NCBI GenBank assembly: GCA_021648745.1 | Contig: JAKISE010000011.1 | Span: 1-54,886 of the forward strand | DNA length: 54,886 bases | Direction: 5' to 3' | Source: Cyclobacteriaceae bacterium | GTDB taxonomy: Bacteria > Bacteroidota > Bacteroidia > Cytophagales > Cyclobacteriaceae | Shown here: piece by piece, positions 25,977 to 34,254 of the stretch | Numbering within the stretch: position 1 is the stretch's first letter | Layout: each line of letters begins with the position of its first letter | Program-made: the position numbers and the translations under genes | The notes under the pieces: model-generated | The model's database searches: none | Told to the model about the DNA's origin: nothing | Seen by the model: the letters and a program-made list of their open reading frames with translations, nothing else

Positions 25977-28943
25977 CTACGCCACCGCATACCGAGGATC
26001 CTCAATCATAGGCAATCGTTCCATTTCGGTTACTTCTATACTAATGCTTTCAAACTCCTCTACTACTTTCCCTCGTATTTGGTACACCCCAGGCCCTCGA
26101 AAGGGGTATCTGCTTGCTATTTGAGGAAAATGTGCTGTATCAATAAAATCTCCTTTTTGATCGATGAACGTACCAAAATACATGCGCTTACCAGCCGTAG
26201 TTCTGGTGTTTTTAACTGTAACCAAGTACCCATCAATTACCACATAGTCCCCAACTCTATTCATAAGCGTAGAGGCCATAAGCGTATTTCTTCGATAGCT
26301 TTTTAGCAGGTTAAATGGAGAGCCTAATACAAAGCCAATATGTTCTAATTCATCAAACGAATCTTCTTTGGAAGAAGAAATGAGTTTGGGCAAATTAAAA
26401 TCAGTTCGTTCCTGTTTAAATAAATAGGGAGCATGCTCTTGGAAGGAAACGCCCTGCCTTGCCGGCAGGCAGGCATTAATTTTCATATGCGCCTCCCATA
26501 AAAGCTCTCGCTTATTTTTGCCTGTGGTGGCAAAAGCATTTACTTTTATTAAAATAATAAGTTGCTCCAAGCCAATAGATACTCTACCAATAAAGTCATC
26601 TAAGCTATTAAAGAAACCATTGGTTTCTCGTTCATGCACAATAGCCTTTCCGAGGTTATGCTCTAACGACTTAAGCACGTGGAAGCCGAGGTAAATAATT
26701 TTTCCTTTAATCGTTGTTTCCGAATAGCTATTATTAATGCAAGGTCCTTGGATAAAGCCCCCATTCATACGGGCTTCGTGTACATAAAGCTCCCTGCTAT
26801 AGAAACCGCCCGAATTATTAATGGTAGCCACCATATATTCCAACGGATAATAGGCCTTTAAAAAGAGGCTTTGGTAACTCTCCACCGCATACGAAGCCGA
26901 ATGGCCCTTGGCAAAGGCATAACCTGCAAAACTTTCTATTTGCCGCCATATTTCTTTGGTTAATTCAAAGGCGTAGCCCTTGGCCTTACAGTTGATAAAG
27001 AACTGATCGCGTACTTTCATAAACTCATCCCTCGACCGGAACTTCCCCGACATGCCTCTGCGTAACATATCGGATTCTGCTAGCGTGAGCCCTCCAAAAT
27101 AATGCGCTACCTTAATCACATCTTCTTGATACACCATTACGCCAAATGTTTCGGGCATTATTTCCAGCATTATTTTATGTGCATCCTTGCGCCTTTCAGG
27201 GTTTCGAAACCGTAATATATACTCACGCATCATTCCTGATTTAGCTACTCCGGGTCGTATAACAGAGCTTGCGGCCACTAAACCGAGGTAATCATCTACT
27301 TTAAGCTTTTTTAACAGCATACGCATGGCAGGCGACTCCACGTAAAAGCAGCCAATCGCTTTAGCATTGCGCAACAGATGTTTTACGCGTTCGTCTTCTT
27401 TAAAGCGTTTAAAGTCATGAATGTCAATCTCTTCTCCCGTATTTTCTTTTACGATTGATACCGTGTCTTTAATCTTGCCGAGCCCACGTTGGCTTAAAAT
27501 ATCGAATTTAGCAAGTCCAATATCTTCGGCTACTACCATATCTATTTGCGTAGTGGCAAAACCCTTGGGTGGCATAAAAGTGGCACAGAAATTCTGAATC
27601 GGTTTCTCCGAAATAAGAATGCCTCCGGCATGAATACCCAAATAATTAGGAAACCCTTGAATTTGCTTCGCATACACTACCACTAACTGCGATAAATGAT
27701 CTAACTGACTGTAATCAAATCGACCTTTGGTAAGCATATCAATTTCGTGCTTGGGCAAGCCCATTACCTTGCCTAGCTCTCGAATGGAGGCTTTATACTG
27801 AAACGTATTATACACGCCCACCAAAACAGTGTGCTCAAATCGTTTAAAAATAAACTCCGTGATATCATCTCGATCGGTCCACGAAAAATCGATGTCAAAG
27901 TCAGGTGCATTTTGGCGAAACTTATTAATAAATCGCTCAAAGTATAAATCTAATTCAACGGGATCAACGTCTGTAATTCTCAGTAAGTAAGCAATAATAC
28001 TATTGGCTCCACTCCCTCTGCCTACATAAAAATACCCCTTGCTTCGGGCATACTTTAAAATTTTCCAATTGATTAGAAAATAGGCCACAAAATCCATCTC
28101 CTCAATCACCTTTAACTCTTTATCAATTCGTTCAATTATTATTTGATCTGCATCAGGATAGCGATAAGCTAATCCATCTTCACATATTTTTTTAAGTAGC
28201 TCAAAATCACGGGATTTTTTGCCACTATAGGTCTTTTGGTTTTTATGATCGCCAAATGTAAACGAAATACTGCATGCATCCAGTAGCTTTTGTGTGGTGT
28301 TTATAAGTTCAGAAAAATCATTATAATACGCTAATAATTCATCTAAAGGCAGCATTTGATGCCACTCTTGTCCCTGCTCCTTAACCGATAGCTTGCTAAG
28401 TAGTGCATTATTATCAATAGCACGTAATAGCCTATGTGTATTAAATCCCCGTTTGTTCTGAAAAGACACCGTGTGCAAAATAACCAGCTTCTCTTGCCGG
28501 TGGTACCACCTTGAAAACCGCAAATGATTTAAGTCTTCGATGGTTACACCTAAATATTCGTTTTCTTTTAGTTCAAGTCGGCAATAATTAGTGGCATAGG
28601 GATAAACAACAAAGGTTTCTGCCAATTGAGGAGCCTCATCAGGTACTTCAAATTCCTTTTGATCGAGTAGTTGAGATAAATAGGTGTTAATCTGTGTAAA
28701 ACCTTTGTTAGAACGTGCAATTATTACAAACTGCTGTTGGGCTCCATTCCTAAAATCAACTCCTAATATGGGCTCAATGCCGTATTTGGAGGAAAGTCGC
28801 ACAAAATCGATGCACGCAGAGGTATTATTAATATCGGTTAGCACTAACTGATTGAGCCCATTTTCTTGCGCCATTTTAAGCAAGTCTTCTTGGGCAATGG
28901 TTCCGTAGCGTAAACTAAAATAACTGTGTGTGTTAATGTACAT
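25977..28943 (-). CDS. dnaE2: DnaE-type DNA polymerase III alpha subunit (DnaE2-like, error-prone)
   Basis: A C-family polymerase of 988 residues, shorter than replicative DnaE (~1160). The ATG at 28943 gives MYINTHSYFS, the usual start. The PHP domain is degenerate (NTHS and TDINN instead of HxHS and TDHGN), so proofreading or metal binding is probably lost. Polymerase aspartates are in PDFDIDF. An OB-fold follows near the C-terminus. At ~824-830 a small palindrome is inserted in frame (CLPARQG). Pairing with dinB and an S24 repressor suggests a damage-induced translesion role. Confidence 0.9.
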   Translation of the reverse strand: MYINTHSYFSLRYGTIAQEDLLKMAQENGLNQLVLTDINNTSACIDFVRLSSKYGIEPILGVDFRNGAQQQFVIIARSNKGFTQINTYLSQLLDQKEFEVPDEAPQLAETFVVYPYATNYCRLELKENEYLGVTIEDLNHLRFSRWYHRQEKLVILHTVSFQNKRGFNTHRLLRAIDNNALLSKLSVKEQGQEWHQMLPLDELLAYYNDFSELINTTQKLLDACSISFTFGDHKNQKTYSGKKSRDFELLKKICEDGLAYRYPDADQIIIERIDKELKVIEEMDFVAYFLINWKILKYARSKGYFYVGRGSGANSIIAYLLRITDVDPVELDLYFERFINKFRQNAPDFDIDFSWTDRDDITEFIFKRFEHTVLVGVYNTFQYKASIRELGKVMGLPKHEIDMLTKGRFDYSQLDHLSQLVVVYAKQIQGFPNYLGIHAGGILISEKPIQNFCATFMPPKGFATTQIDMVVAEDIGLAKFDILSQRGLGKIKDTVSIVKENTGEEIDIHDFKRFKEDERVKHLLRNAKAIGCFYVESPAMRMLLKKLKVDDYLGLVAASSVIRPGVAKSGMMREYILRFRNPERRKDAHKIMLEIMPETFGVMVYQEDVIKVAHYFGGLTLAESDMLRRGMSGKFRSRDEFMKVRDQFFINCKAKGYAFELTKEIWRQIESFAGYAFAKGHSASYAVESYQSLFLKAYYPLEYMVATINNSGGFYSRELYVHEARMNGGFIQGPCINNSYSETTIKGKIIYLGFHVLKSLEHNLGKAIVHERETNGFFNSLDDFIGRVSIGLEQLIILIKVNAFATTGKNKRELLWEAHMKINACLPARQGVSFQEHAPYLFKQERTDFNLPKLISSSKEDSFDELEHIGFVLGSPFNLLKSYRRNTLMASTLMNRVGDYVVIDGYLVTVKNTRTTAGKRMYFGTFIDQKGDFIDTAHFPQIASRYPFRGPGVYQIRGKVVEEFESISIEVTEMERLPMIEDPRYAVA
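26453..26473. repeat. GC-rich palindrome inserted in frame inside dnaE2
   Basis: CCTGCC (26453-26458) and GGCAGG (26468-26473) surround TGCCGGCA (26460-26467). It is markedly more GC-rich than its surroundings and encodes CLPARQG in the C-terminal third of the polymerase, where it looks like an in-frame repeat insertion. Confidence 0.6.
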
Positions 28944-28967
28944 AATAATTGCTTTTAACAGGAAGCA

Positions 28968-28981
28968 CAAGCGGACGCTTG
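28968..28981. promoter_or_regulatory. palindrome upstream of dnaE2 (possible operator)
   Basis: CAAGCG-GA-CGCTTG (28968-28981) is a perfect 6-2-6 palindrome, 25 bp before the dnaE2 start. A repressor site, for example for the divergent S24 protein, is possible. I did not find the same word upstream of dinB or of the repressor gene, so the link is weak. Confidence 0.35.
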
Positions 28982-29002
28982 CACTAGTTAATGTCCTTTG
29001 AA

Positions 29003-29174
29003 TTAACCCGAAATATGCAATAGAATTTCTATTAGGCCTTTAACTCACTTCAAATCAGTCGCTTTGCTTTGTTTGTGTTCTCACCATAGCGGTGCTATGC
29101 TTTCGAATCCAAACTGCCTGATTTATTGTGACTTAAAGCCTCATCACGAACCCTATCGCATAATTCGGGTTTAA
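29003..29174 (-). repeat. 172-bp TTAA-bounded palindromic element, copy B
   Basis: Reverse complement of copy A with two differences by eye. It lies between the divergent dnaE2 and S24 repressor genes, 59 bp from the dnaE2 start and 39 bp from the repressor -7 element. Copies A and B therefore bracket dnaE2 as an inverted pair. Confidence 0.85.
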
Positions 29175-29213
29175 CGATTACAATATTAACTACATATTCA
29201 ATCAATCTTTGAT

Positions 29214-29221
29214 TATATTTG
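29214..29221 (+). promoter_or_regulatory. -7 element of the S24 repressor gene
   Basis: TATATTTG, exact TAnnTTTG, ends 6 bp before the ATG at 29228. The transcript would begin at or next to the start codon, so it is probably leaderless. No clear TTG -33 box was found. Confidence 0.5.
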
Positions 29222-29227
29222 TAGCAA

Positions 29228-29986
29228 ATGAAAAAAATTGCAAAGAACATCTATTTCCTGCGCAGAAATCGTGGTTTAACCCAAGAGAAATTAGCCGAAG
29301 CCTTAGACATCACTCGTTCACGGGTGGGATCCTACGAAGAAGGCCGTTCCGATCCAGGCATTGACGTGCTTATTCAGCTCTCAGATTATTTTAAATTACC
29401 CGTAGATGCTTTGCTACGACACGATTTATCACGTTCGGAGAACCAATCGTTTATAGAAATTGGCAACCAGCGAGTGCTGTTCCCCATTATTGTTAACCAA
29501 GGCGAGAAAGAGCTAATAGAGGTAATTAATGCCAAGGCCTCTGCTGGCTATCTTAATGGCTATGCCGACCCTGAATTTATAGAGCAGTTAGAAAAGATAC
29601 AACTCCCCTTTTTACCCACAGGCAAGCATAGGGCTTTTCCTATCAAAGGTGATTCGATGTTACCCTTAAAAGATGGCTCTTATGTGGTGGCACGGTTTGT
29701 AGAAGACATCAACGATTTAGTGGATGGAAAAACCTATGTACTCCTCACCTTGCACGAGGGCATTGTGTACAAACGTATCTACAAAAAGGGCACTAATGCA
29801 CTACTTCTAACATCGGACAATAAAACATATACTCCTTTTGAAGTAGCTAAGCAGGATATTTTAGAACTATGGGAGTTTACGTGCAGTATTCATATGAACG
29901 ATTATGAAGAAAGTGAACTCAGAATAGATGGTATTCAGCGTATGTTGCGCGATATGCAAGTGGAATTGGAGAGTTTGAAGGGGTAG
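29228..29986 (+). CDS. XRE-family repressor with S24 (LexA/CI-like) self-cleavage domain
   Basis: A 252-residue protein with an N-terminal helix-turn-helix (residues ~5-60: RRNRGLTQEKLAEAL, RSRVGSYEEGRS) and a C-terminal S24 peptidase domain. The Ala106-Gly107 pair in KASAGYL is the likely self-cleavage site, with Ser143 (IKGDSM) and Lys182 (VYKRIY) as catalytic dyad. It should act as a DNA-damage-sensitive repressor cleaved with RecA. It is divergent from dnaE2 with dinB beyond, its probable targets. A C-terminal extension (~225-252) looks helical. Confidence 0.9.
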   Translation: MKKIAKNIYFLRRNRGLTQEKLAEALDITRSRVGSYEEGRSDPGIDVLIQLSDYFKLPVDALLRHDLSRSENQSFIEIGNQRVLFPIIVNQGEKELIEVINAKASAGYLNGYADPEFIEQLEKIQLPFLPTGKHRAFPIKGDSMLPLKDGSYVVARFVEDINDLVDGKTYVLLTLHEGIVYKRIYKKGTNALLLTSDNKTYTPFEVAKQDILELWEFTCSIHMNDYEESELRIDGIQRMLRDMQVELESLKG

Positions 29987-30072
29987 TTTATTCTAAGAAA
30001 TACACTGCTTATTACCTCCAACCTAAATTCAGATTATTATATTAGCATCCGTTTAATAATTTAACAACCAAT

Positions 30073-31443
30073 ATGCACAAACCCGCTAATCTATTACTTG
30101 CCTCTTTCATCCTGTTTATCTTCTTAGCAGTTTCTTGTCAAGAAACTAAAAACGAAGAAAAAGTGCAAGCGATTGTGACTAAAACAAAAAATAAAAAGCC
30201 ATCGATTGAAGATGTAGAACGTGGCATAAGAGCCAATATTGAAGCCAATATCGAAGAAGATAATGGCTATTTCAATATTGAGAAAGATTCATTTAGCCTT
30301 AGTCTAAAATTAGTACGTGTGCATACAGAATACCTTTCCGTTCTTGGTTCAAATAAGTTTTTTGCTTGTGTCGATCTTGCTACTACTTCGGGAGATGTGT
30401 ATGATGTCGATTTTTTTCTGGAAGGCACTGCCGATGATATGCAAGTAACTAGCACTGATGTACATAAACTTAATGGAAAACCTTATTATAGTTGGAAGCA
30501 GCGTAAAGATAAAACTTGGTTCACCGTTGCTGTAAAGCAGTCATCTAACAGGCTTTTAGGAGTAATTGAAGGCACAGACCATTTTAGCTTTAAATATGAA
30601 GTGCAGCTCCCCAAATTTTCGGAGCCGGCAGAGCTGTGGCTACCTATTGCCCAAAGCGATCAATTTCAAGCCATAGAGCTTATTTCTATGAAAGCTCCTG
30701 GTACACAAACCATACTAAAAGACGAAAAGTATGGCAACTCTATTTTACATCTTGAGTTATTGCCTGAACATAGTAATCAGAAAATTACGGTAAACTATAA
30801 TGTAGTACGACAAGAAAAAGCACCATACGAAGAAGAAAATGCGAATTTAGTAACCTACTTGCAAGCCACAGAGCTTATACCAGTCGGTGACCGATTCGGG
30901 ATTTTGGCAGATGAAATAATAGAAATTAAACAAGCGAATACTCCATTAACTAAAGCCAGAGCCCTGTATGATTATGTGATAGATAACGTTCGCTATGCCA
31001 AACAAGGAAAATATGGTACAGGAGATGCCAATTTTGCCTGTGATTCAAAATCTGGAAATTGCACAGAATTTCATTCGCTATTTATTTCGCTAGCTCGGTC
31101 GGCTGGGATACCTTCTCGTTTTGCGGTGGGTGCTGGCATTCCTTCCGAGCGCAACGAAGGTGGTGTAGATGGATACCACTGCTGGGCAGAGTTTTATGCC
31201 GAAGGCAAATGGTGGCCTGTGGATATTAGTGAAGCAAATAAATATTCTGCATTGGCCACTTACTACTTTGGGCATCACCCTGCCAATCGTATTGAATTTA
31301 GTAGAGGCAGAGACATTGCTCCTGACCCGTTACCTAAATCAGGAGCAATCAACTTTTTGGCTTACCCTGTATTTGAAGTTGGTGGCAAGCCCGATTTAGT
31401 GCAAACGAAATTCGCTTTTGTAAGGGCAGAAGAGAAGAGCTAA
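30073..31443 (+). CDS. transglutaminase-like domain lipoprotein
   Basis: A 456-residue protein with a lipobox (AVSC, Cys22). The C-terminal half is a transglutaminase/protease-like domain with the full triad Cys330 (GNCTEFH), His369 (GYHCWAEF) and Asp384 (WPVDIS). The N-terminal half (~40-260) is beta-rich and unassigned. Such proteins may act as cysteine peptidases or crosslinking enzymes in the periplasm. The substrate is unknown. It ends convergent with the DUF2461 gene. Confidence 0.85.
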   Translation: MHKPANLLLASFILFIFLAVSCQETKNEEKVQAIVTKTKNKKPSIEDVERGIRANIEANIEEDNGYFNIEKDSFSLSLKLVRVHTEYLSVLGSNKFFACVDLATTSGDVYDVDFFLEGTADDMQVTSTDVHKLNGKPYYSWKQRKDKTWFTVAVKQSSNRLLGVIEGTDHFSFKYEVQLPKFSEPAELWLPIAQSDQFQAIELISMKAPGTQTILKDEKYGNSILHLELLPEHSNQKITVNYNVVRQEKAPYEEENANLVTYLQATELIPVGDRFGILADEIIEIKQANTPLTKARALYDYVIDNVRYAKQGKYGTGDANFACDSKSGNCTEFHSLFISLARSAGIPSRFAVGAGIPSERNEGGVDGYHCWAEFYAEGKWWPVDISEANKYSALATYYFGHHPANRIEFSRGRDIAPDPLPKSGAINFLAYPVFEVGGKPDLVQTKFAFVRAEEKS

Positions 31444-31515
31444 TTGTAATCACAAAATTCAGTATAATGTTGAAAAGCTTAAGTTAAACCTTAACAGAGA
31501 TTTTTTCTTCCAATA

Positions 31516-32181
31516 CTATAACACATTTTCCCCATCTAAATTAGTTGTGAGCACCGAACTCATATAATCGAAAAAAGGCCTTATGCTTGCGTATGTATCT
31601 ATCACTTGGTTGATAAAATCGGGGCTTTGTACTTCTTTATCAGTGAAGTTTCTAATAACGTAGAATTGCTTCTTACGAATAAGATCGATGGCAGGGTGTT
31701 CAGGGTCAAATCCTCTTGGAGCAGACTTTAACTCTGATCCTTGCAACCCACCAAAGGTTGATTTAAATTGTTTATTATTTAAAATAGCTCTAATCTCTGA
31801 ATCATCTTGTTCAAATTCTTTTCGAATACGTTTTAAATCATCCGATTCTGGCCCATAAAAACCTCCACCAGCAATAGAGTTCCCTGGCTCAATATTTAAA
31901 TAATACCCGCCCCTTAATTCCTTGGTAGCTCTAATAAAATACCCAGCAAATCTCGATTTATAAGGAGTTTTATCTTTTGAAAAGCGTACATCTCGATAAA
32001 TTCGAAAGACTTTATGTTTCTCAATTAGATCAGACTGCCCTAATCGATTTTCTACCTCTTGGTAAAATCCCTTTACCTCGCTTTGGTGCAGTTGAAATGT
32101 TGGTTTATGGTCATTAAACCATTCTCGTGTATTATTCGCTTTAAGATCTTTAAGAAATTGGAATAGTTCTTTTGAAATCAT
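31516..32181 (-). CDS. DUF2461 (TIGR02453) family protein
   Basis: A 221-residue protein of the DUF2461 family: FLKDLKANNTREWFNDHKP at the start, FRIYRDVRFSKDKTPYKSRF, then GGYYLNIEPGNSIAGGGFY. The function of the family is unknown. Repeat copy C lies 27 bp upstream of its ATG, so its promoter lies in, or was displaced by, that element. Confidence 0.88.
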   Translation of the reverse strand: MISKELFQFLKDLKANNTREWFNDHKPTFQLHQSEVKGFYQEVENRLGQSDLIEKHKVFRIYRDVRFSKDKTPYKSRFAGYFIRATKELRGGYYLNIEPGNSIAGGGFYGPESDDLKRIRKEFEQDDSEIRAILNNKQFKSTFGGLQGSELKSAPRGFDPEHPAIDLIRKKQFYVIRNFTDKEVQSPDFINQVIDTYASIRPFFDYMSSVLTTNLDGENVL

Positions 32182-32208
32182 ATTTATTGGTTGTTAATCA
32201 CTTGCAAT

Positions 32209-32381
32209 TTAACCCGGATTATGCAATAGAATTCGTAATGAGAAGACAAAATGCAATAAATCAGAAGTTTATATTCGAAAAGCATAGCACCGCTATGGTT
32301 AAGAGGATAAACTTAGTAAAACGACTGATTTGCAGCAGTTTGTATTAGTAATAGAATTTCTATTGCATATTTCGGGTTTAA
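32209..32381 (+). repeat. 173-bp TTAA-bounded palindromic element, copy C
   Basis: Same architecture as copies A and B but the second subfamily: internal stem AGTTTAT/ATAAACT replaces AGTTTG/CAAAC, with the AATCAG/CTGATT stem and apical CATAGC-ACC-GCTATG kept. Read by eye, it is identical over its full length to the reverse complement of copy D, 17 kb away. It lies between the divergent DUF2461 and SDR genes. Confidence 0.85.
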
Positions 32382-32429
32382 CGCATTTACGCAACTGGTG
32401 CAAGAGTTTTTGTTTAGCCTTTATTGCGC

Positions 32430-32459
32430 TTGCCCAATGCGCTTAACGTCCTATCTTTG
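32430..32459 (+). promoter_or_regulatory. promoter of SDR gene
   Basis: TTG (32430-32432), 19 bp, TATCTTTG (32452-32459) fits the Bacteroidota consensus exactly. It ends 29 bp before the chosen ATG at 32489. Confidence 0.7.
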
Positions 32460-32488
32460 CCTTGATTTTACACAATCGAATTTCCCTA

Positions 32489-34018
32489 ATGGCAAAAGAA
32501 GAATTAAGCATCAAAGAAATTGAGCAATGTATCTCTGTGTTAGAGACTCTTACCAATGATGCTGGTCAGTTGTTTGAATTGCCAGAGGAACAAAGGGTAC
32601 ACCTAATGAAGGCTGCAGGGCTACTTTCACGGCCTGAAAGAGATGGTTTTCAACAACGAAGAAAGGATGCTAAGAAAGCAGCCAAGCGCAAAATGATTGA
32701 GCGTGACAAGCATACTCGTAAAGAAACAGGTATTCGAAGTGCAAGAGAGTCCGTAGTTTTTGAAGCACCCCTCCTGTTAGAAGCTCCCATTGGCAACGAT
32801 AAAGAATTAGAATCGCCAAGAAATTGCTATGTATGCAAAACAGTTTATACCAAAATGCATCATTTCTATGATACCATGTGCCCTAGCTGTGGAGACTTTA
32901 ATTATGCAAAACGGTTCCAAACAGCTGATCTAACAGATCAGGTAGCTGTAATTACAGGTTCTCGACTAAAAATTGGATATCATATTACCTTAATGCTCTT
33001 ACGGGCAGGTGCTACGGTAGTAGCTACCACCCGCTTTCCGGTAGATTCAGCTCAACGATTTGCCAAAGAAAAAGACTTCCATTTGTGGGCGAAACGACTG
33101 CACGTACATGGGCTAGATTTACGGCATATCCCTAGTGTGGAGATTTTTTGCAATTATATTGAGCAGCAATACGATCGACTAGATATTTTAATCAATAATG
33201 CAGCACAAACTGTTAGAAGACCTTCGGGGTTTTACCAGCACTTAATGGGAAAAGAAGAAGTACCTTTCGAAGAGCTACCGCAATCAGTTAAAGATGTTTT
33301 AAGTAACCATAATGATTGCTTACACGAATTACGATCTCTTTCAGCAAATGTTTCTAGTAATCAAAATACTACCTTGCCCGTAAGTTGGCATGGCCCAGAG
33401 CCTGGCATTGGGCTACATGCATCTGCCAAACTATCTCAAATACCTTATAGTTTCGATAATTCATTACCAACCAAAGAAGTATTTCCTGAAGGAAAGCTAG
33501 ATGCAGATTTGCAACAAGTGGATTTACGTAAAACCAACAGTTGGCGGTTGAAACTAGGTGAAATTGAAACCCCGGAAATGGTAGAAGTACAATTGGTTAA
33601 TGCGGTGGCCCCTTTTGTGTTATGCAATCAACTTTCGCATATTATGCGAAAGGAAAATACAGGCAAAAAGCATATCATTAATGTATCGGCTATGGAAGGT
33701 AAATTCCATCGTTTTCATAAGGAAGACCGCCACCCGCATACCAATATGGCCAAGGCTGCACTTAATATGATGACCCACACTTCTGCTTCGGATTTTGCCA
33801 AAGATGGCATTTATATGAATGCCGTGGACACGGGCTGGGTTACCGATGAAGACCCTACCGAGTTATCTCGTAAAAAGGAAGAAATACATGATTTTCAACC
33901 TCCTTTAGACATTGTAGATGGAGCAGCTCGTGTAATGGATCCCTTAATTGATGGAATTAATACGGGTAAACATTGGTCCGGTAAGTTTTTAAAAGATTAT
34001 AGACCGATTGATTGGTGA
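32489..34018 (+). CDS. SDR-family oxidoreductase with zinc-ribbon-like insert and no catalytic Tyr
   Basis: This 509-residue protein starts at the ATG (MAKEEL); an earlier TTG at 32462 lies 2 bp after the -7 box. Residues ~110-145 hold CYVCKTVY ... CPSCGD, a zinc-ribbon-like pair of CxxC motifs. A Rossmann domain follows (VAVITGSRLKIGYH; INNAAQ). The SDR YxxxK site reads TNMAK, so the catalytic Tyr is replaced by Thr. A long insertion divides the domain. It is probably NAD(P)-binding but perhaps not a classical dehydrogenase; the substrate is unknown. Confidence 0.8.
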   Translation: MAKEELSIKEIEQCISVLETLTNDAGQLFELPEEQRVHLMKAAGLLSRPERDGFQQRRKDAKKAAKRKMIERDKHTRKETGIRSARESVVFEAPLLLEAPIGNDKELESPRNCYVCKTVYTKMHHFYDTMCPSCGDFNYAKRFQTADLTDQVAVITGSRLKIGYHITLMLLRAGATVVATTRFPVDSAQRFAKEKDFHLWAKRLHVHGLDLRHIPSVEIFCNYIEQQYDRLDILINNAAQTVRRPSGFYQHLMGKEEVPFEELPQSVKDVLSNHNDCLHELRSLSANVSSNQNTTLPVSWHGPEPGIGLHASAKLSQIPYSFDNSLPTKEVFPEGKLDADLQQVDLRKTNSWRLKLGEIETPEMVEVQLVNAVAPFVLCNQLSHIMRKENTGKKHIINVSAMEGKFHRFHKEDRHPHTNMAKAALNMMTHTSASDFAKDGIYMNAVDTGWVTDEDPTELSRKKEEIHDFQPPLDIVDGAARVMDPLIDGINTGKHWSGKFLKDYRPIDW

Positions 34019-34104
34019 TAAACGATATTATATTATACAAGCTATAACAAGAAGTGTATGTTCTAATTGGTAAACAAAGCAATACCACTCCAAATGTTTT
34101 CTTT

Positions 34105-34175
34105 TCTGAGGCACGAAGAACCTTCTAAGATTAAAAAGTCGTCTTACAACTTGGGAAGATTCTTCGTACCTCAGA
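34105..34175. repeat. intergenic inverted repeat between SDR gene and truA
   Basis: TCTGAGGCACGAAGAA (34105-34120) pairs with TTCTTCGTACCTCAGA (34160-34175), 15 of 16 bases, with a 39-nt loop. It may be a transcription end signal for the SDR gene or a dispersed repeat. The rest of 34019-34254 shows nothing. Confidence 0.5.
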
Positions 34176-34254
34176 ATGAAAAAAGTAAAATTTGGAATAC
34201 TGAATATTCATTCATCTATACGAAAAGTATTAACTGATATTAATAGTACTAAAT

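Noticed and set aside
25636..29174. dnaE2 with copies A and B as a true composite transposon
   Set aside because: No transposase and no outer target duplication are seen; an inverted pair of independent insertions explains the data as well, so only the arrangement is reported.
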